From an uncultured Eubacterium sp. (GTDB lineage: Bacteria; Bacillota; Clostridia; Lachnospirales; Lachnospiraceae): DNA of 46,110 bases. The notes below the pieces were generated by a model that worked only from the letters and a program-made list of their open reading frames with translations, ran no database searches and was not told where the DNA came from. A program made the position numbers and the translations under genes. Location: the NCBI GenBank assembly GCA_910585745.1, contig CAJUFM010000014.1, positions 1-46,110 on the forward strand, in the 5' to 3' direction. Shown piece by piece: positions 33,022 to 42,117 of this stretch; within the stretch, counting starts at the first letter, position 1; the number at the start of each line of letters is the position of its first letter.

Positions 33022-33532
33022 ACTGGCAGGAATGGTCATTGTTATTCTGGGTTCGGCGGCGCTGGGGATGTACCAGGCCTGTATGTATGTGAACCGGCTG
33101 AACAATCTTCATGAGATAAAGAAAGCATTTCTCTATATACAGGGGGAGATACGTTATATGAGTACTCCGCTGCCAGAGCTTCTGGAAGAGGTGGCAGGCA
33201 GGGTAAAGGGACCATTCCGCCGTTTTTTTACCAGGGTGGCAGATGAGCTGTCAAGGAAAAATGCCGGGATGGTCAGAGAGGTATGGAAAGCTTGTTACCA
33301 TAAGGAGATAACCAGGGAGGTCTTAGAAAAAGAAGCGGAAGAAGAGTTTCTGGAAATGGGCGGGCAGCTGGGGGGAACGGACTGCAGGACACAGGAGAAA
33401 GCGATCGATTATTTCCTTGAAAAGTGGGAATTTATCATCGACAAGAGGCGGAAGGAGAAGACAAATAAACTCAGGCTCTATTATGTGTGCGGGGTTGCAG
33501 GCGGTGTACTGATGGTTATTATACTTGTGTAA
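33014..33532 (+). CDS. spoIIIAB: Stage III sporulation protein AB
   Basis: A 172-residue protein with an N-terminal hydrophobic helix (LKLAGMVIVILGSAALGMYQ) and a C-terminal one (LYYVCGVAGGVLMVIILV), and a helical soluble part between. It resembles the GspF-like inner membrane component of secretion systems. It overlaps spoIIIAA by 8 nt. Confidence 0.93.
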   Translation: MLKLAGMVIVILGSAALGMYQACMYVNRLNNLHEIKKAFLYIQGEIRYMSTPLPELLEEVAGRVKGPFRRFFTRVADELSRKNAGMVREVWKACYHKEITREVLEKEAEEEFLEMGGQLGGTDCRTQEKAIDYFLEKWEFIIDKRRKEKTNKLRLYYVCGVAGGVLMVIILV

Positions 33533-33563
33533 GGAAAAAAAGATTTTCCGGAAAGGATTTGCT

Positions 33564-33758
33564 GTGGAGATAAGTATCATATTTAAAATAGCACTGGTAG
33601 GGATACTCGTGACAATGCTGAACCAGATACTGAAACAGACGGGAAGGGAAGAACAGGCATTTCTCACAAGCCTTGCCGGACTGGTGCTGGTATTATTCTG
33701 GGTCATCCCCTATATCGCGGAACTGTTTGAAACGATAGAACGATTATTTGCATTATGA
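33564..33758 (+). CDS. spoIIIAC: Stage III sporulation protein AC
   Basis: A 64-residue, two-helix membrane protein (IIFKIALVGILVTMLNQIL and SLAGLVLVLFWVIPYI). The start is taken at GTG 33564 with AAAGGA upstream, giving the usual 65-68 residue size; a longer reading from 33525 adds a non-homologous stretch. Confidence 0.9.
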   Translation: MEISIIFKIALVGILVTMLNQILKQTGREEQAFLTSLAGLVLVLFWVIPYIAELFETIERLFAL

Positions 33759-33770
33759 TTGGAGCAGACT

Positions 33771-34151
33771 ATGGTTAAGATTGCACTTATTGGCATCGCC
33801 GGGATGATACTGGCGGTGATCGTCGGCGGCATGAGAAGGGATATCGGGATCTGGATCACCATTGTATCAGGCATCATCATATTCTTCTTTGGGATCAGCC
33901 GGTTTGAGTATGTGGTGGACATGTTTCATAACCTGGCGGATTACATCGGCATTCATGAGACCTACATAAAAATAATACTGAAAATGATCGGCATCGCGTA
34001 TCTGTCAGAATTTACGGCGGCGATCTGCCGGGATGCCGGACAGAATGCCATCGCCGGGCAGGTGGATTTTTTTGGGAAAATGAGTATGATCGTGGTGAGC
34101 CTCCCGGTGCTGCGGTCCTTGTTGGAGACCATTGGGGAGGTGCTTCCCTGA
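33771..34151 (+). CDS. spoIIIAD: Stage III sporulation protein AD
   Basis: A 126-residue membrane protein with about four helices (KIALIGIAGMILAVIV, IGIWITIVSGIIIFFF, etc.) and the family-like IHETYIKIILKMIGIAYLSEF segment. The ATG at 33771 follows TTGGAG. The stop overlaps the spoIIIAE start (TGATG). Confidence 0.92.
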   Translation: MVKIALIGIAGMILAVIVGGMRRDIGIWITIVSGIIIFFFGISRFEYVVDMFHNLADYIGIHETYIKIILKMIGIAYLSEFTAAICRDAGQNAIAGQVDFFGKMSMIVVSLPVLRSLLETIGEVLP

Positions 34152-35329
34152 TGAAATGGAAAATATTTGGCTTTTGGCTGAGTCTGCTTGTGGCAGCAGG
34201 GATGGGGATCCTATACTCTGGCAGCCGGGAGGCGAAAGCAGCTCCTGGCGATGCGGAATTATCTTTCGAAGATATCAGAAACAGGATCTATGACAGCATT
34301 CCTCTGCAGGAGGTAGAAGAGATCCTTCAGGATATGAAGGAGGATGAGATGGATTTTTCCATCCGCGGATATGTGGATCAGGTGCTGGCGGGAGAGGGAG
34401 AACTCTCTCTGGCGGGTATGGAAAGTTATGTGAGAAATTATATTGTTCATCAGTTTGAGGCGAACCGGAAAACCTTTATACGGCTGATCCTGTTTGGTAT
34501 ATTGTCCGGTGTATTCCTGAATTTTTCTTCCACCATGTACGAAAAGCAGATGGGAGAGACCGGATTTCAGATCATATATTTTCTTGTTGTCACCATTATG
34601 GTCACTGGCTTTTTTTCCGTCACCCAGGTGGCAGGGGATGTACTGGCTGATATCATCCAATTTATGAATGCGCTGATCCCTTCATTTTCTGTGGCACTCA
34701 CCTGGAGCTCCGGCAGTGCTACCTCCATGGCATTTTACCAGACCGCACTTCTTGCTATCGGCGTGGCAGAAAATGTGCTGATCCGGGTGTTTGTTCCCCT
34801 GGTTCAGGTGTATTTTCTAGTCAGTATCATGAACCCACTGGCGGACTGGCGCTTTACCAAATTTGCTTCTTTATTAAGAGGGCTTGTAAGGATTGGGACG
34901 AAGACGCTTCTGGCAATACTGATCGGTCATCAGGGGATCCAGGGGCTGATCATGCCGGCACTGGACGGGGTAAAAAGAAGCAGTGTGTTCCGGACGGCCA
35001 GCAGCCTGCCGGGAGTGGGTAACCTGTTTGGCGGTGTGACGGATACGGTGATCGGCACTGGGGTACTGATCAAAAGTGCCATCGGCGTGGGAGGGCTGAT
35101 CGCGGTGTGTGTGATCTGTATCGCGCCAATTCTGAAACTGGGGGTATTTACTGCGGTGTACCGCGGCCTTGCCGCTTTTGCCCAGCCTGTGACGGACCGC
35201 AGGATCGTCTCGGTGTTTCAGAGTACTGCTGACAGTGGAAGGTTGTTGCTTTATATTGTCTGCATGACAGCGGTAATGTTTCTGGTCACCCTGACGATCA
35301 TCATTGCGGCTACCAACCGCATTCAGTGA
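34151..35329 (+). CDS. spoIIIAE: Stage III sporulation protein AE
   Basis: A 392-residue polytopic membrane protein. It has a signal-like N-terminus (about 1-25), a soluble region (about 30-105) and about seven helices. Segments such as FMNALIPSFSVALTWSSGS and GVLIKSAIGVGGLIAVCVICIAPILKLG are family-typical. It is the largest integral-membrane part of the SpoIIIA complex and is coupled to spoIIIAD by a TGATG overlap. Confidence 0.95.
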   Translation: MKWKIFGFWLSLLVAAGMGILYSGSREAKAAPGDAELSFEDIRNRIYDSIPLQEVEEILQDMKEDEMDFSIRGYVDQVLAGEGELSLAGMESYVRNYIVHQFEANRKTFIRLILFGILSGVFLNFSSTMYEKQMGETGFQIIYFLVVTIMVTGFFSVTQVAGDVLADIIQFMNALIPSFSVALTWSSGSATSMAFYQTALLAIGVAENVLIRVFVPLVQVYFLVSIMNPLADWRFTKFASLLRGLVRIGTKTLLAILIGHQGIQGLIMPALDGVKRSSVFRTASSLPGVGNLFGGVTDTVIGTGVLIKSAIGVGGLIAVCVICIAPILKLGVFTAVYRGLAAFAQPVTDRRIVSVFQSTADSGRLLLYIVCMTAVMFLVTLTIIIAATNRIQ

Positions 35330-35341
35330 AAGGAGAAAGAC

Positions 35342-35668
35342 ATGGATACCATATTAGTGACAGTGAAACACGTGGCAATTTTTGTCCTTGTATTTTCCAT
35401 TATTACCAATCTGTTTTCCGGATCCAGTTATCACAGATATTTTCGCTTTGTGGCGGGATTGATGATCATCATTCTTGTCATGACGCCGCTCTTTGCCTGG
35501 TTTACCAGCGAAAATTTTCTGGATGATTGTCTGGACAGCCATATCTTTGAACTGGAAAATGGATTTCAGCAAGAGGAGCTCCGGATGATCGGGGAGGAGA
35601 GAGATGAGCTTCTAAAAAAAGGATCCCAGGCGGGGGCAGGGGAGGAGGAATACCGTGAGACCAGATGA
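35342..35668 (+). CDS. spoIIIAF: Stage III sporulation protein AF
   Basis: A 108-residue protein with two N-terminal helices (about 7-27 and 35-53) and a short charged soluble tail. It is much shorter than the ~200-residue Bacillus form, so the C-terminal ring-building domain is reduced or missing. AAAGGAG precedes the ATG. The end overlaps the spoIIIAG start by 14 nt. Confidence 0.88.
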   Translation: MDTILVTVKHVAIFVLVFSIITNLFSGSSYHRYFRFVAGLMIIILVMTPLFAWFTSENFLDDCLDSHIFELENGFQQEELRMIGEERDELLKKGSQAGAGEEEYRETR

Positions 35669-36200
35669 GTGGAAAGAACGGATGAGAGAGCTGGTGCAGA
35701 AGGCAGGTATATTTAAGATCCTCATTGTGATCCTGTCGGGGATCCTGCTGATCTTCCTTTCCTGGGGCGGGCTGTCGGAAAAAGAGGCACCGCGGGAGGA
35801 AAAGGAAACTGCGGCTGGGACGGAGACAGAACAGGGAAATGACCTGCTGAGTTACCAGGTGCGGATGGAGGAACAGGTGGAGGATATCCTGGGCCAGGCG
35901 GAGGGCATCGATGATGTGGACGTCATGATCACACTCCGCGCTTCCAGAGAGAAGGTGACACTGAAAGACAATAAAAGGGATGTGGATAAAAGTGAGGAAG
36001 AGTCGGTTCTTACGGAGGATGAAAATAAAAAAACATCGCCCTATGTCATTCAGGAGCTGGAGCCGGAGATCGAGGGAATTCTCGTGGTCTGTGCAGGAGG
36101 CGACAATCCTTCCGTACAGAGAGAAATTATAGCTGGGATTTCTGCATTATTTCCAATAGAGAGTCATAAAATTAAAGTAATGAAAAGTAAGGAAAAATAA
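35655..36200 (+). CDS. spoIIIAG: Stage III sporulation protein AG
   Basis: A 181-residue protein with one helix (about 18-38: IFKILIVILSGILLIFLSW) and a ring-building-motif domain (about 70-180: YQVRMEEQVEDILGQAEGIDDVDVMITLR). SpoIIIAG forms the large ring of the feeding-tube channel. GTG start with GGAGGAGG upstream. Confidence 0.93.
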   Translation: MRPDEWKERMRELVQKAGIFKILIVILSGILLIFLSWGGLSEKEAPREEKETAAGTETEQGNDLLSYQVRMEEQVEDILGQAEGIDDVDVMITLRASREKVTLKDNKRDVDKSEEESVLTEDENKKTSPYVIQELEPEIEGILVVCAGGDNPSVQREIIAGISALFPIESHKIKVMKSKEK

Positions 36201-36212
36201 GGAGGCAAAGTA

Positions 36213-36887
36213 GTGAAGAAACTATTGAGAAAAAATCAGATTATTATAACGGCGCTGGTTGTTATGGTTGCTCTTGCCGGATATTTAAGTCTTACAGATG
36301 AGGAAGATCTTGCTGTGGGCGTGCTGAACCAGTCAGAGCAGGCAGCAGGCGGTGAAGGAAAGGATGCGGCAGAGAACGTGGCAGCGGAAAATGGGACCGG
36401 ACCGGCAGTCCAGGATGATACCGTGGCGGATATCTCCGATGAAGATGTGGCTGCGGAGGAGAAAAAATCGGATAACGAAGTTTCTTCTAAGGAAAATGCC
36501 GGAGAAGCCGTGTTGGTGAGCAATACTGTCACCGGTGATTATTTTGAGGCAGCAAAGCTTTCCAGGGAACAGACACGGGCAAAGAACAAAGAGACACTCT
36601 TAGAGCTGGTAAACAGCAATACCGCCTCGGAAGCACAAAAAGAAAAAGCGATGAACGAGATCGTGGCGATGACGGCTATCAATGAAAAAGAGACTGCTAC
36701 AGAGAATCTCCTGGCAGCAAAGGGATTTCAGGATGTGGTGGTGACCATCGTAGATGACAGCGTGGATGTGATCGTGAATGCGGAAAGCCTAAAAGAGCAG
36801 CAGATCGCCCAGATCGAAGACGTGGTAAAACGTAAGCTGGAATGTGCATCGGATAAAATTGTTATTTCTCCTGTTGGCAAAAAGTGA
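36213..36887 (+). CDS. spoIIIAH: Stage III sporulation protein AH
   Basis: A 224-residue protein with one N-terminal helix (about 8-25), a long acidic linker (about 30-105) and the conserved C-terminal domain (about 110-224: DYFEAAKLSREQTRAKNKETL... GFQDVVVTIVDDSVDVIV). SpoIIIAH contacts forespore SpoIIQ (or its clostridial counterpart) across the intermembrane space. GTG start after AAGGAGG. Last gene of the operon. Confidence 0.94.
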   Translation: MKKLLRKNQIIITALVVMVALAGYLSLTDEEDLAVGVLNQSEQAAGGEGKDAAENVAAENGTGPAVQDDTVADISDEDVAAEEKKSDNEVSSKENAGEAVLVSNTVTGDYFEAAKLSREQTRAKNKETLLELVNSNTASEAQKEKAMNEIVAMTAINEKETATENLLAAKGFQDVVVTIVDDSVDVIVNAESLKEQQIAQIEDVVKRKLECASDKIVISPVGKK

Positions 36888-36932
36888 GGAGTGTGATAAA
36901 ATGAACGTAAAACGATGAATGAGGTGACAAAT

Positions 36933-37301
36933 ATGGCAAAAGATGTATTTGGTACAGAAGACAGCATTGGGGAAGTTCAGATCGCCAGCGAAGTGATTAC
37001 TGCCATCGCCGGTATTTCAGCTTCGGAAGTGGAAGGAATTGAATCCATGGTAGGAAGCGGTGTGGGAGATATCGTAGGAAAACTTGGTGGGAAGAGTAAC
37101 TCCAAGGGTGTCAAGGTAAATATCACCGAGGATAAAGCAGAATTAGATGTCGCAGTCAATGTGAGATTTGGATATAGCATACCGAAAGTATCGGCAAAGG
37201 TACAGGAGAAAGTTTCCCAGGCAGTCAGCAGTATGACTGGTCTGGAAGTGACGAGAGTAAATGTAAGAGTGGCTGGAATTGCGGCAGCAGATCCAGATTG
37301 A
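36933..37301 (+). CDS. Asp23/Gls24 family envelope-stress protein
   Basis: A 122-residue soluble protein of the Asp23/YloU family (IASEVITAIAGISASEVEGI, KGVKVNITEDKAELDVAVNVRFGY, AVSSMTGLEVTRVNVRVAGI). Members localise near the membrane and are linked to cell-wall stress. An Asp23 gene directly before nusB is a common clostridial arrangement. The start is set at MAKDVF (GAGGTGA upstream); an ATG 18 bp earlier is also possible. Confidence 0.92.
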   Translation: MAKDVFGTEDSIGEVQIASEVITAIAGISASEVEGIESMVGSGVGDIVGKLGGKSNSKGVKVNITEDKAELDVAVNVRFGYSIPKVSAKVQEKVSQAVSSMTGLEVTRVNVRVAGIAAADPD

Positions 37302-37308
37302 AACTGAG

Positions 37309-37332
37309 GGGCGGTGCATATCATCGCCCTTT
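37309..37332 (+). terminator. Weak terminator-like hairpin after the Asp23 gene
   Basis: GGGCGGTG and CATCGCCC (one G-U) form an 8-bp stem followed by TTTAT. Readthrough into nusB is likely. Confidence 0.5.
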
Positions 37333-37400
37333 ATGCCAGTTTAGCCTGACGGCGGGTTCAAATTCGTGCCGGTGAGCCAGGTGAAAAAATAAATGCAGAA

Positions 37401-37808
37401 ATGAGAGAAAATATGACCAGAAGAGAAGTCAGGGAGCAGCTTTTTGTGTTGCTGTTCCAGAAAGAGTTTTATGCAGAAAATGAATTTGAAGAGCAGATGA
37501 ACTCCTACTTTGAGACCCATGATTTTGGAGAGGAGCAGGAAGCAATAAAAGAGCGGCTGGGAAGTATCTGTGAAAAGCTGCCCGAAATTGACCAGCAGAT
37601 ATCCGCCCATTCCAAAGGCTGGAAGCTGGACCGCATTGGAAAGGAAGAGCTTGCGATTCTCCGGCAGGCAGTCTATGAGGTGGTCTTTGATGAAGAGATT
37701 CCCGTGGGAGTGGCGATCAATGAGGCAGTGGAGCTTGGAAAAAAATATGGTGCCGAGGGCGGCGCAGCATTTATAAACGGGATGTTAGGAAATATTGCAG
37801 ATGAATAG
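37401..37808 (+). CDS. nusB: Transcription antitermination factor NusB
   Basis: A 135-residue all-helical protein that, with NusE, binds boxA of rRNA operons and prevents termination. Typical segments: REVREQLFVLLFQKEF, LDRIGKEELAILRQAVYEVVFDEEIPVGVAINEAVELGKKYG. The exact start is unclear: ATG 37401 or ATG 37413 (MTRREV), neither with a strong ribosome site. The end overlaps xseA by 8 nt. Confidence 0.93.
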   Translation: MRENMTRREVREQLFVLLFQKEFYAENEFEEQMNSYFETHDFGEEQEAIKERLGSICEKLPEIDQQISAHSKGWKLDRIGKEELAILRQAVYEVVFDEEIPVGVAINEAVELGKKYGAEGGAAFINGMLGNIADE

Positions 37809-39021
37809 AGGACAAGTTTATTCGGTATCAGCGGTCAATCAGTATATTAAAAATATGTTTTCAAAGGAATATGCCCTGTCGGTTGTCTTTGTAAAAGGGG
37901 AGATCTCAAATTGCAAATACCACAGCTCCGGGCATATTTATTTTACGTTGAAGGATTCCGCCTCTGCCCTGGGCTGCGTCATGTTTGCTGGAGACCGGAG
38001 AGGACTGGATTTCCGGCTGTCCGACGGACAGGCGGTGATCATTGGCGGAACCATTAGTGTCTATGAGAGAGACGGAAGGTACCAGCTGTATGCCAAAAAG
38101 ATCACTCTGGCGGGAGAGGGAGCTCTCTATGAAAGATACGAGCAGCTGAAAAAGAAATTAGAACAAAAGGGATATTTTGACGAAGCACATAAAAAGAAGA
38201 TCCCTTCTTACGTAAAAAAAGTAGGCATTGTCACAGCGGATACTGGGGCAGCCATCCAGGATATCCGGAATGTCTCAGCCAGAAGGAATCCCTATGTCCA
38301 GCTGATCCTGTATCCGGCGAAGGTGCAGGGTGATGGCGCCAGTGATACCATTGTAAAAGGAATACAGACATTAGATCATGCTGGGGTGGATGTGATCATC
38401 GTCGGGCGGGGCGGCGGCTCCATTGAAGATTTGTGGGCATTTAACGAGGAAAGTACCGCCCAGGCAATCTATGAATGTTCTACGCCAATCATATCCGCAG
38501 TAGGACATGAGACGGATACCACTATTGCTGATTATGTGGCAGACCTGCGTGCCCCCACGCCCTCAGCGGCGGCGGAGCTGGCAGTATACGATGTCAGACT
38601 GGTGCTGGACACCCTTTATGGCTGTAAGGACCGGCTGATCCGCGCCATGTTTGACCGCATCGATGATGCCAGACAGGAACTTGCTTTCCGGGAACGGCAG
38701 CTGAAGGTGCTGAACCCGTCCCAGCAGGTGCTGCAGAGACGCCAGTATGTGGCGGATATGGAAGACAAGCTTACAGGACTGATGAACCGGCTGCTGGAGG
38801 ACAAAAAATACCGGCTGCAGCTGCTGGCGGGAAGGCTGGACGGTATGTCCCCGCTGAAACGCCTGGAAAGTGGATTTGCCTATTTTTCTGACCAGGAGGG
38901 GAACCGGATCGAGAGCGTAAAAAAACTGGCACCGGGGGACCAGGTGGATATCACCCTGGCGGACGGCCGTGTCCGGGCGGAGGTAAAGGAATTGTTTGAA
39001 ACCGCAGAATGGCGGGAATAA
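37801..39021 (+). CDS. xseA: Exodeoxyribonuclease VII large subunit
   Basis: A 406-residue nuclease subunit. An N-terminal OB-fold (YSVSAVNQYIKNMFSKEY, VKGEISNCKYHSSGHIYFTLKD) is followed by the catalytic domain (VGIVTADTGAAIQDI, IIVGRGGGSIEDLWAFN, ISAVGHETDTTIADYVADLRAPTPSAAAELA) and a long coiled coil to the C-terminal ExoVII domain. It degrades single-stranded DNA together with XseB, encoded next. The start ATG at 37801 overlaps nusB. Confidence 0.95.
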   Translation: MNRGQVYSVSAVNQYIKNMFSKEYALSVVFVKGEISNCKYHSSGHIYFTLKDSASALGCVMFAGDRRGLDFRLSDGQAVIIGGTISVYERDGRYQLYAKKITLAGEGALYERYEQLKKKLEQKGYFDEAHKKKIPSYVKKVGIVTADTGAAIQDIRNVSARRNPYVQLILYPAKVQGDGASDTIVKGIQTLDHAGVDVIIVGRGGGSIEDLWAFNEESTAQAIYECSTPIISAVGHETDTTIADYVADLRAPTPSAAAELAVYDVRLVLDTLYGCKDRLIRAMFDRIDDARQELAFRERQLKVLNPSQQVLQRRQYVADMEDKLTGLMNRLLEDKKYRLQLLAGRLDGMSPLKRLESGFAYFSDQEGNRIESVKKLAPGDQVDITLADGRVRAEVKELFETAEWRE

Positions 39022-39056
39022 ATGTATATAACAGGTGAAGAAAGGCAGGTTTCAGG

Positions 39057-39257
39057 ATGGAATTGGAAGAGATCATAGAGAAGCTGGAGCAGACCGTGGA
39101 ACAGATGGAGAGCGAACCCTTGTCCCTGGAGGAGGCGTACAAGACATTTTCCCAGGGAATGAAGCTGGTAGCACAGGGAAATAAAGCGATTGACAAGGTG
39201 GAAAAGAAAATGGAGATTCTGATGAAGAAGGATATAGATGGTGAAGAAGATGAATGA
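39057..39257 (+). CDS. xseB: Exodeoxyribonuclease VII small subunit
   Basis: A 66-residue helical-hairpin protein (LEEIIEKLEQTVEQMESEPLSLEEAYKTFSQGMKL) of the normal XseB length. It binds the coiled coil of XseA. It overlaps the downstream ispA-type gene by 20 nt. Confidence 0.92.
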   Translation: MELEEIIEKLEQTVEQMESEPLSLEEAYKTFSQGMKLVAQGNKAIDKVEKKMEILMKKDIDGEEDE

Positions 39258-40140
39258 TTTTGAGCAGAGCATGGCAGAGAGGGTGCAGAGGGCAGAGCAG
39301 ATCCTGGATCGTTATCTGCCGGCAGAAGAAGGGTATCAGAAAACGATTTTTGAAGCGGTGAATTATAGTGTGAGGGCAGGAGGCAAAAGACTGCGCCCTA
39401 TTCTGATGCAGGCAGTCTACGAGATGTGCGGAGGAACTGATTCCCAGGTGATCGAGCCCTTTATGGCAGCATTGGAGATGATCCATACCTATTCGCTGGT
39501 GCATGATGATCTTCCGGCGATGGATGATGATGATTACCGCCGGGGCAGGCAGACCACTCACAAAAAATTCGGAGAGGATATGGGGATCCTTGCCGGGGAT
39601 GCTCTCTTAAATTATGCCTACGAGACTGCTTTTATGGCATTTGGCAGTGGAAAAGCAGACCGGGTGGCGGAGGCGCTGCGGGTTCTGGGAAGAAAAGCAG
39701 GTATGTATGGCATGGTGGGTGGACAGGTCGTAGATGTAGAGGAAAATGGGAAATTTGTGGACGAAGCCACGCTTCTATTTGTATATGAGACAAAAACATC
39801 TGCTTTATTGGAGGCGGCATTTATGATCGGTGGGATTCTGGCTGGTGCTGCCCAGGAACAGATCCAGAGCCTGGAGTTGTCAGCCAAAAAGCTTGGCATC
39901 GCTTTCCAGATCCAGGATGATATCCTGGATGTGGTGGGAGATGAGGAGAAGTTAGGAAAACCGGTTCATTCCGATGAGCGCAATGAAAAATCTACTTTTG
40001 CGGCGATCTATGGCATCGAGAGATCCTCAGAGAAGGTTAAGGAATATACGGCAGAGGCACTGGAGATACTGGCATCCTTTCCTGGGGATAAAGTTTTTCT
40101 GGAGGAATGCATGGGCTGGCTGACAAAACGGGATAAATAA
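39238..40140 (+). CDS. ispA: Polyprenyl (farnesyl/geranyl) diphosphate synthase
   Basis: A 300-residue trans-prenyltransferase. The first Asp-rich motif is DDLPAMDDDD and the second QDDILDVVGD; GGKRLRP and KKLGIAFQIQDD fit the IspA type. It condenses IPP with allylic diphosphates. The start may be ATG 39238 (AAGGA 5 nt upstream) or the internal ATG 39250. It sits directly before dxs, joining the two ends of the isoprenoid route in one transcript. Confidence 0.93.
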   Translation: MVKKMNDFEQSMAERVQRAEQILDRYLPAEEGYQKTIFEAVNYSVRAGGKRLRPILMQAVYEMCGGTDSQVIEPFMAALEMIHTYSLVHDDLPAMDDDDYRRGRQTTHKKFGEDMGILAGDALLNYAYETAFMAFGSGKADRVAEALRVLGRKAGMYGMVGGQVVDVEENGKFVDEATLLFVYETKTSALLEAAFMIGGILAGAAQEQIQSLELSAKKLGIAFQIQDDILDVVGDEEKLGKPVHSDERNEKSTFAAIYGIERSSEKVKEYTAEALEILASFPGDKVFLEECMGWLTKRDK

Positions 40141-40141
40141 T

Positions 40142-42094
40142 ATGGAAAAGGTGAAAACAGTGGGCATTTTACTGAAAACGATCGAAAAAGAAAACGATAT
40201 AAAAAATATTGCGCCAGAGGATTACCGCAGGCTTGCCAAGGAGATCCGTGTACGTCTGGTGAAGAGCATCAGCCGCACCGGGGGGCATCTGGCATCGAAC
40301 CTGGGAGCGGTAGAACTGACGATGGCGCTTCATCTGTTCCTTGAATTTCCGAAGGACAAGCTGATCTGGGATGTGGGGCACCAGGCCTATGTGCATAAGC
40401 TTCTTACCGGAAGGAATAAGGCTTTTGGCACCCTGCGCAAGCTGGATGGGATCAGCGGTTTTCCAAAAGTAAGTGAAAACCCTGCGGATACCTTTAACAC
40501 CGGACACAGCTCCACCTCTCTTTCCCTGGCTCTCGGCATGGCAAAGGCGAGAGACATACGGGGTGGAGATGAAAAGGTGGTGGCGGTGATCGGGGACGGC
40601 GCCCTGTCCGGCGGTATGGCCTTTGAGGCGCTGAACAATGCGGAGCCTCTTAAATCCAACCTGATCATTGTGCTCAATGACAATAAAATGTCTATTTCCA
40701 AAAATGTGGGTGGTATGTCGAACTATCTCGGTAAAATGCGTACCAACCAGAAATATAATAATCTCAAGATCAATATTGAAGAACGGCTGGACCGGATCCC
40801 TAATGTGGGGATTTCCATGGCAGAGACCATTAAGAATGCCAAGAATTCCCTGAAACATCTTCTGGTACCGGGGATGCTGTTTGAGGAAATGGGGATCATT
40901 TATGTGGGACCTATCGACGGGCATAATATAAAAGATATGCTGGAAGCATTCCGGGCAGCGGCGCGGATCAAAAACCGTCCGGTGCTGGTGCATGTAGTGA
41001 CCAGGAAAGGAAAGGGATACCTTCCCGCGGAAAATAACCCATCTGCCTTCCATGGAGTAGGGCGTTTTCTGCCGAAAACCGGGGAGATCGAGGAGAGCGG
41101 CGGAAAAACCTACACCGATGTATTTGGGGATTGGATGGTAAAAAAAGGAGAGGAATGTCCGGAACTTGTATCTGTCTGCGCTGCCATGCCCGACGGAACT
41201 GGAGTGAAAGAATTCGGAGAGAAGTACCCGGAACGGTTTTTTGATGTGGGAATTGCGGAGGAACATGCGGTGACTTTTGCCGCTGGACTGGTGTCAGGCG
41301 GGCTGCGTCCGGTGGTATCCATCTATTCTACATTTTTACAGAGAGCCTATGACCAGCTGATCCATGATATCTGTCTCAATGAGCTGCCGGTGATCTTTGC
41401 GGTGGACCGCAGTGGAATTGTGGGGCGGGACGGCGATACCCACCAGGGTATTTTTGATATTTCCTATCTCACCTCGATCCCTAACATGACAGTGCTCTCC
41501 CCGATGGATGGCAGAGAGCTGGAGCAGTGCCTGGATTTTGCCTATGATCAGGAAGGTCCCGTGGCGGTGCGGTATCCGAGAGGGGATATTTATGAAGAGA
41601 GAAGAGACGAAATCATCCGTGATAAGCCCTGGGAAATGGGGCACGCCCGGATCCTGATGGCGCGGGGCAGACTGCTGGAAGGAAATGAAGAAGCAGATCC
41701 GAAGCAGGTTGAAGGAGATGCGGTATTGTTTGCTGTGGGAAATATGACGGAGGTGGCGCTGGAGACCGGCCGGCTGCTGCGGGAAAAGAACATTTACTGT
41801 ACCGTGGTAAATATGAGATTTGTAAAACCCTTTGACAGGGAATTGATGCTGACGCTGGTGCGTTCCCACAAAATGACGGTCACTCTGGAAGATAATGTGA
41901 AAAATGGAGGATTTGGCCAGCAGGCAGAGGCATTTTTTGTGGAAGAAGGATGTGCGCCAGAATTCTTTTTCAATTGTTCCATTGACGACTGCTTTGTGGA
42001 ACACGGCGCGCCAGAAGAATTGTATGAAAGACTGGAAATGGATGCAGGAAGCGTCGCAGAGAAGATTGAAGAAATGCTAAGGGAAAATGTGTAA
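40142..42094 (+). CDS. dxs: 1-deoxy-D-xylulose-5-phosphate synthase
   Basis: A 650-residue TPP enzyme, first step of the MEP isoprenoid pathway. Visible: WDVGHQAYVHKLLTGR, the TPP motif GDGALSGGMAFEALNNA, VGPIDGHN, the transketolase Pyr domain (DVGIAEEHAVTFAAGL) and AVRYPRGD near the C-terminal domain. A roughly 20-residue stretch precedes the usual first conserved motif. It begins two bases after the ispA stop with only a weak GGGATAA ribosome site, so it probably depends on coupling. Confidence 0.95.
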   Translation: MEKVKTVGILLKTIEKENDIKNIAPEDYRRLAKEIRVRLVKSISRTGGHLASNLGAVELTMALHLFLEFPKDKLIWDVGHQAYVHKLLTGRNKAFGTLRKLDGISGFPKVSENPADTFNTGHSSTSLSLALGMAKARDIRGGDEKVVAVIGDGALSGGMAFEALNNAEPLKSNLIIVLNDNKMSISKNVGGMSNYLGKMRTNQKYNNLKINIEERLDRIPNVGISMAETIKNAKNSLKHLLVPGMLFEEMGIIYVGPIDGHNIKDMLEAFRAAARIKNRPVLVHVVTRKGKGYLPAENNPSAFHGVGRFLPKTGEIEESGGKTYTDVFGDWMVKKGEECPELVSVCAAMPDGTGVKEFGEKYPERFFDVGIAEEHAVTFAAGLVSGGLRPVVSIYSTFLQRAYDQLIHDICLNELPVIFAVDRSGIVGRDGDTHQGIFDISYLTSIPNMTVLSPMDGRELEQCLDFAYDQEGPVAVRYPRGDIYEERRDEIIRDKPWEMGHARILMARGRLLEGNEEADPKQVEGDAVLFAVGNMTEVALETGRLLREKNIYCTVVNMRFVKPFDRELMLTLVRSHKMTVTLEDNVKNGGFGQQAEAFFVEEGCAPEFFFNCSIDDCFVEHGAPEELYERLEMDAGSVAEKIEEMLRENV

Positions 42095-42117
42095 CAATCG
42101 CGTGAATGGAGAAAAGG

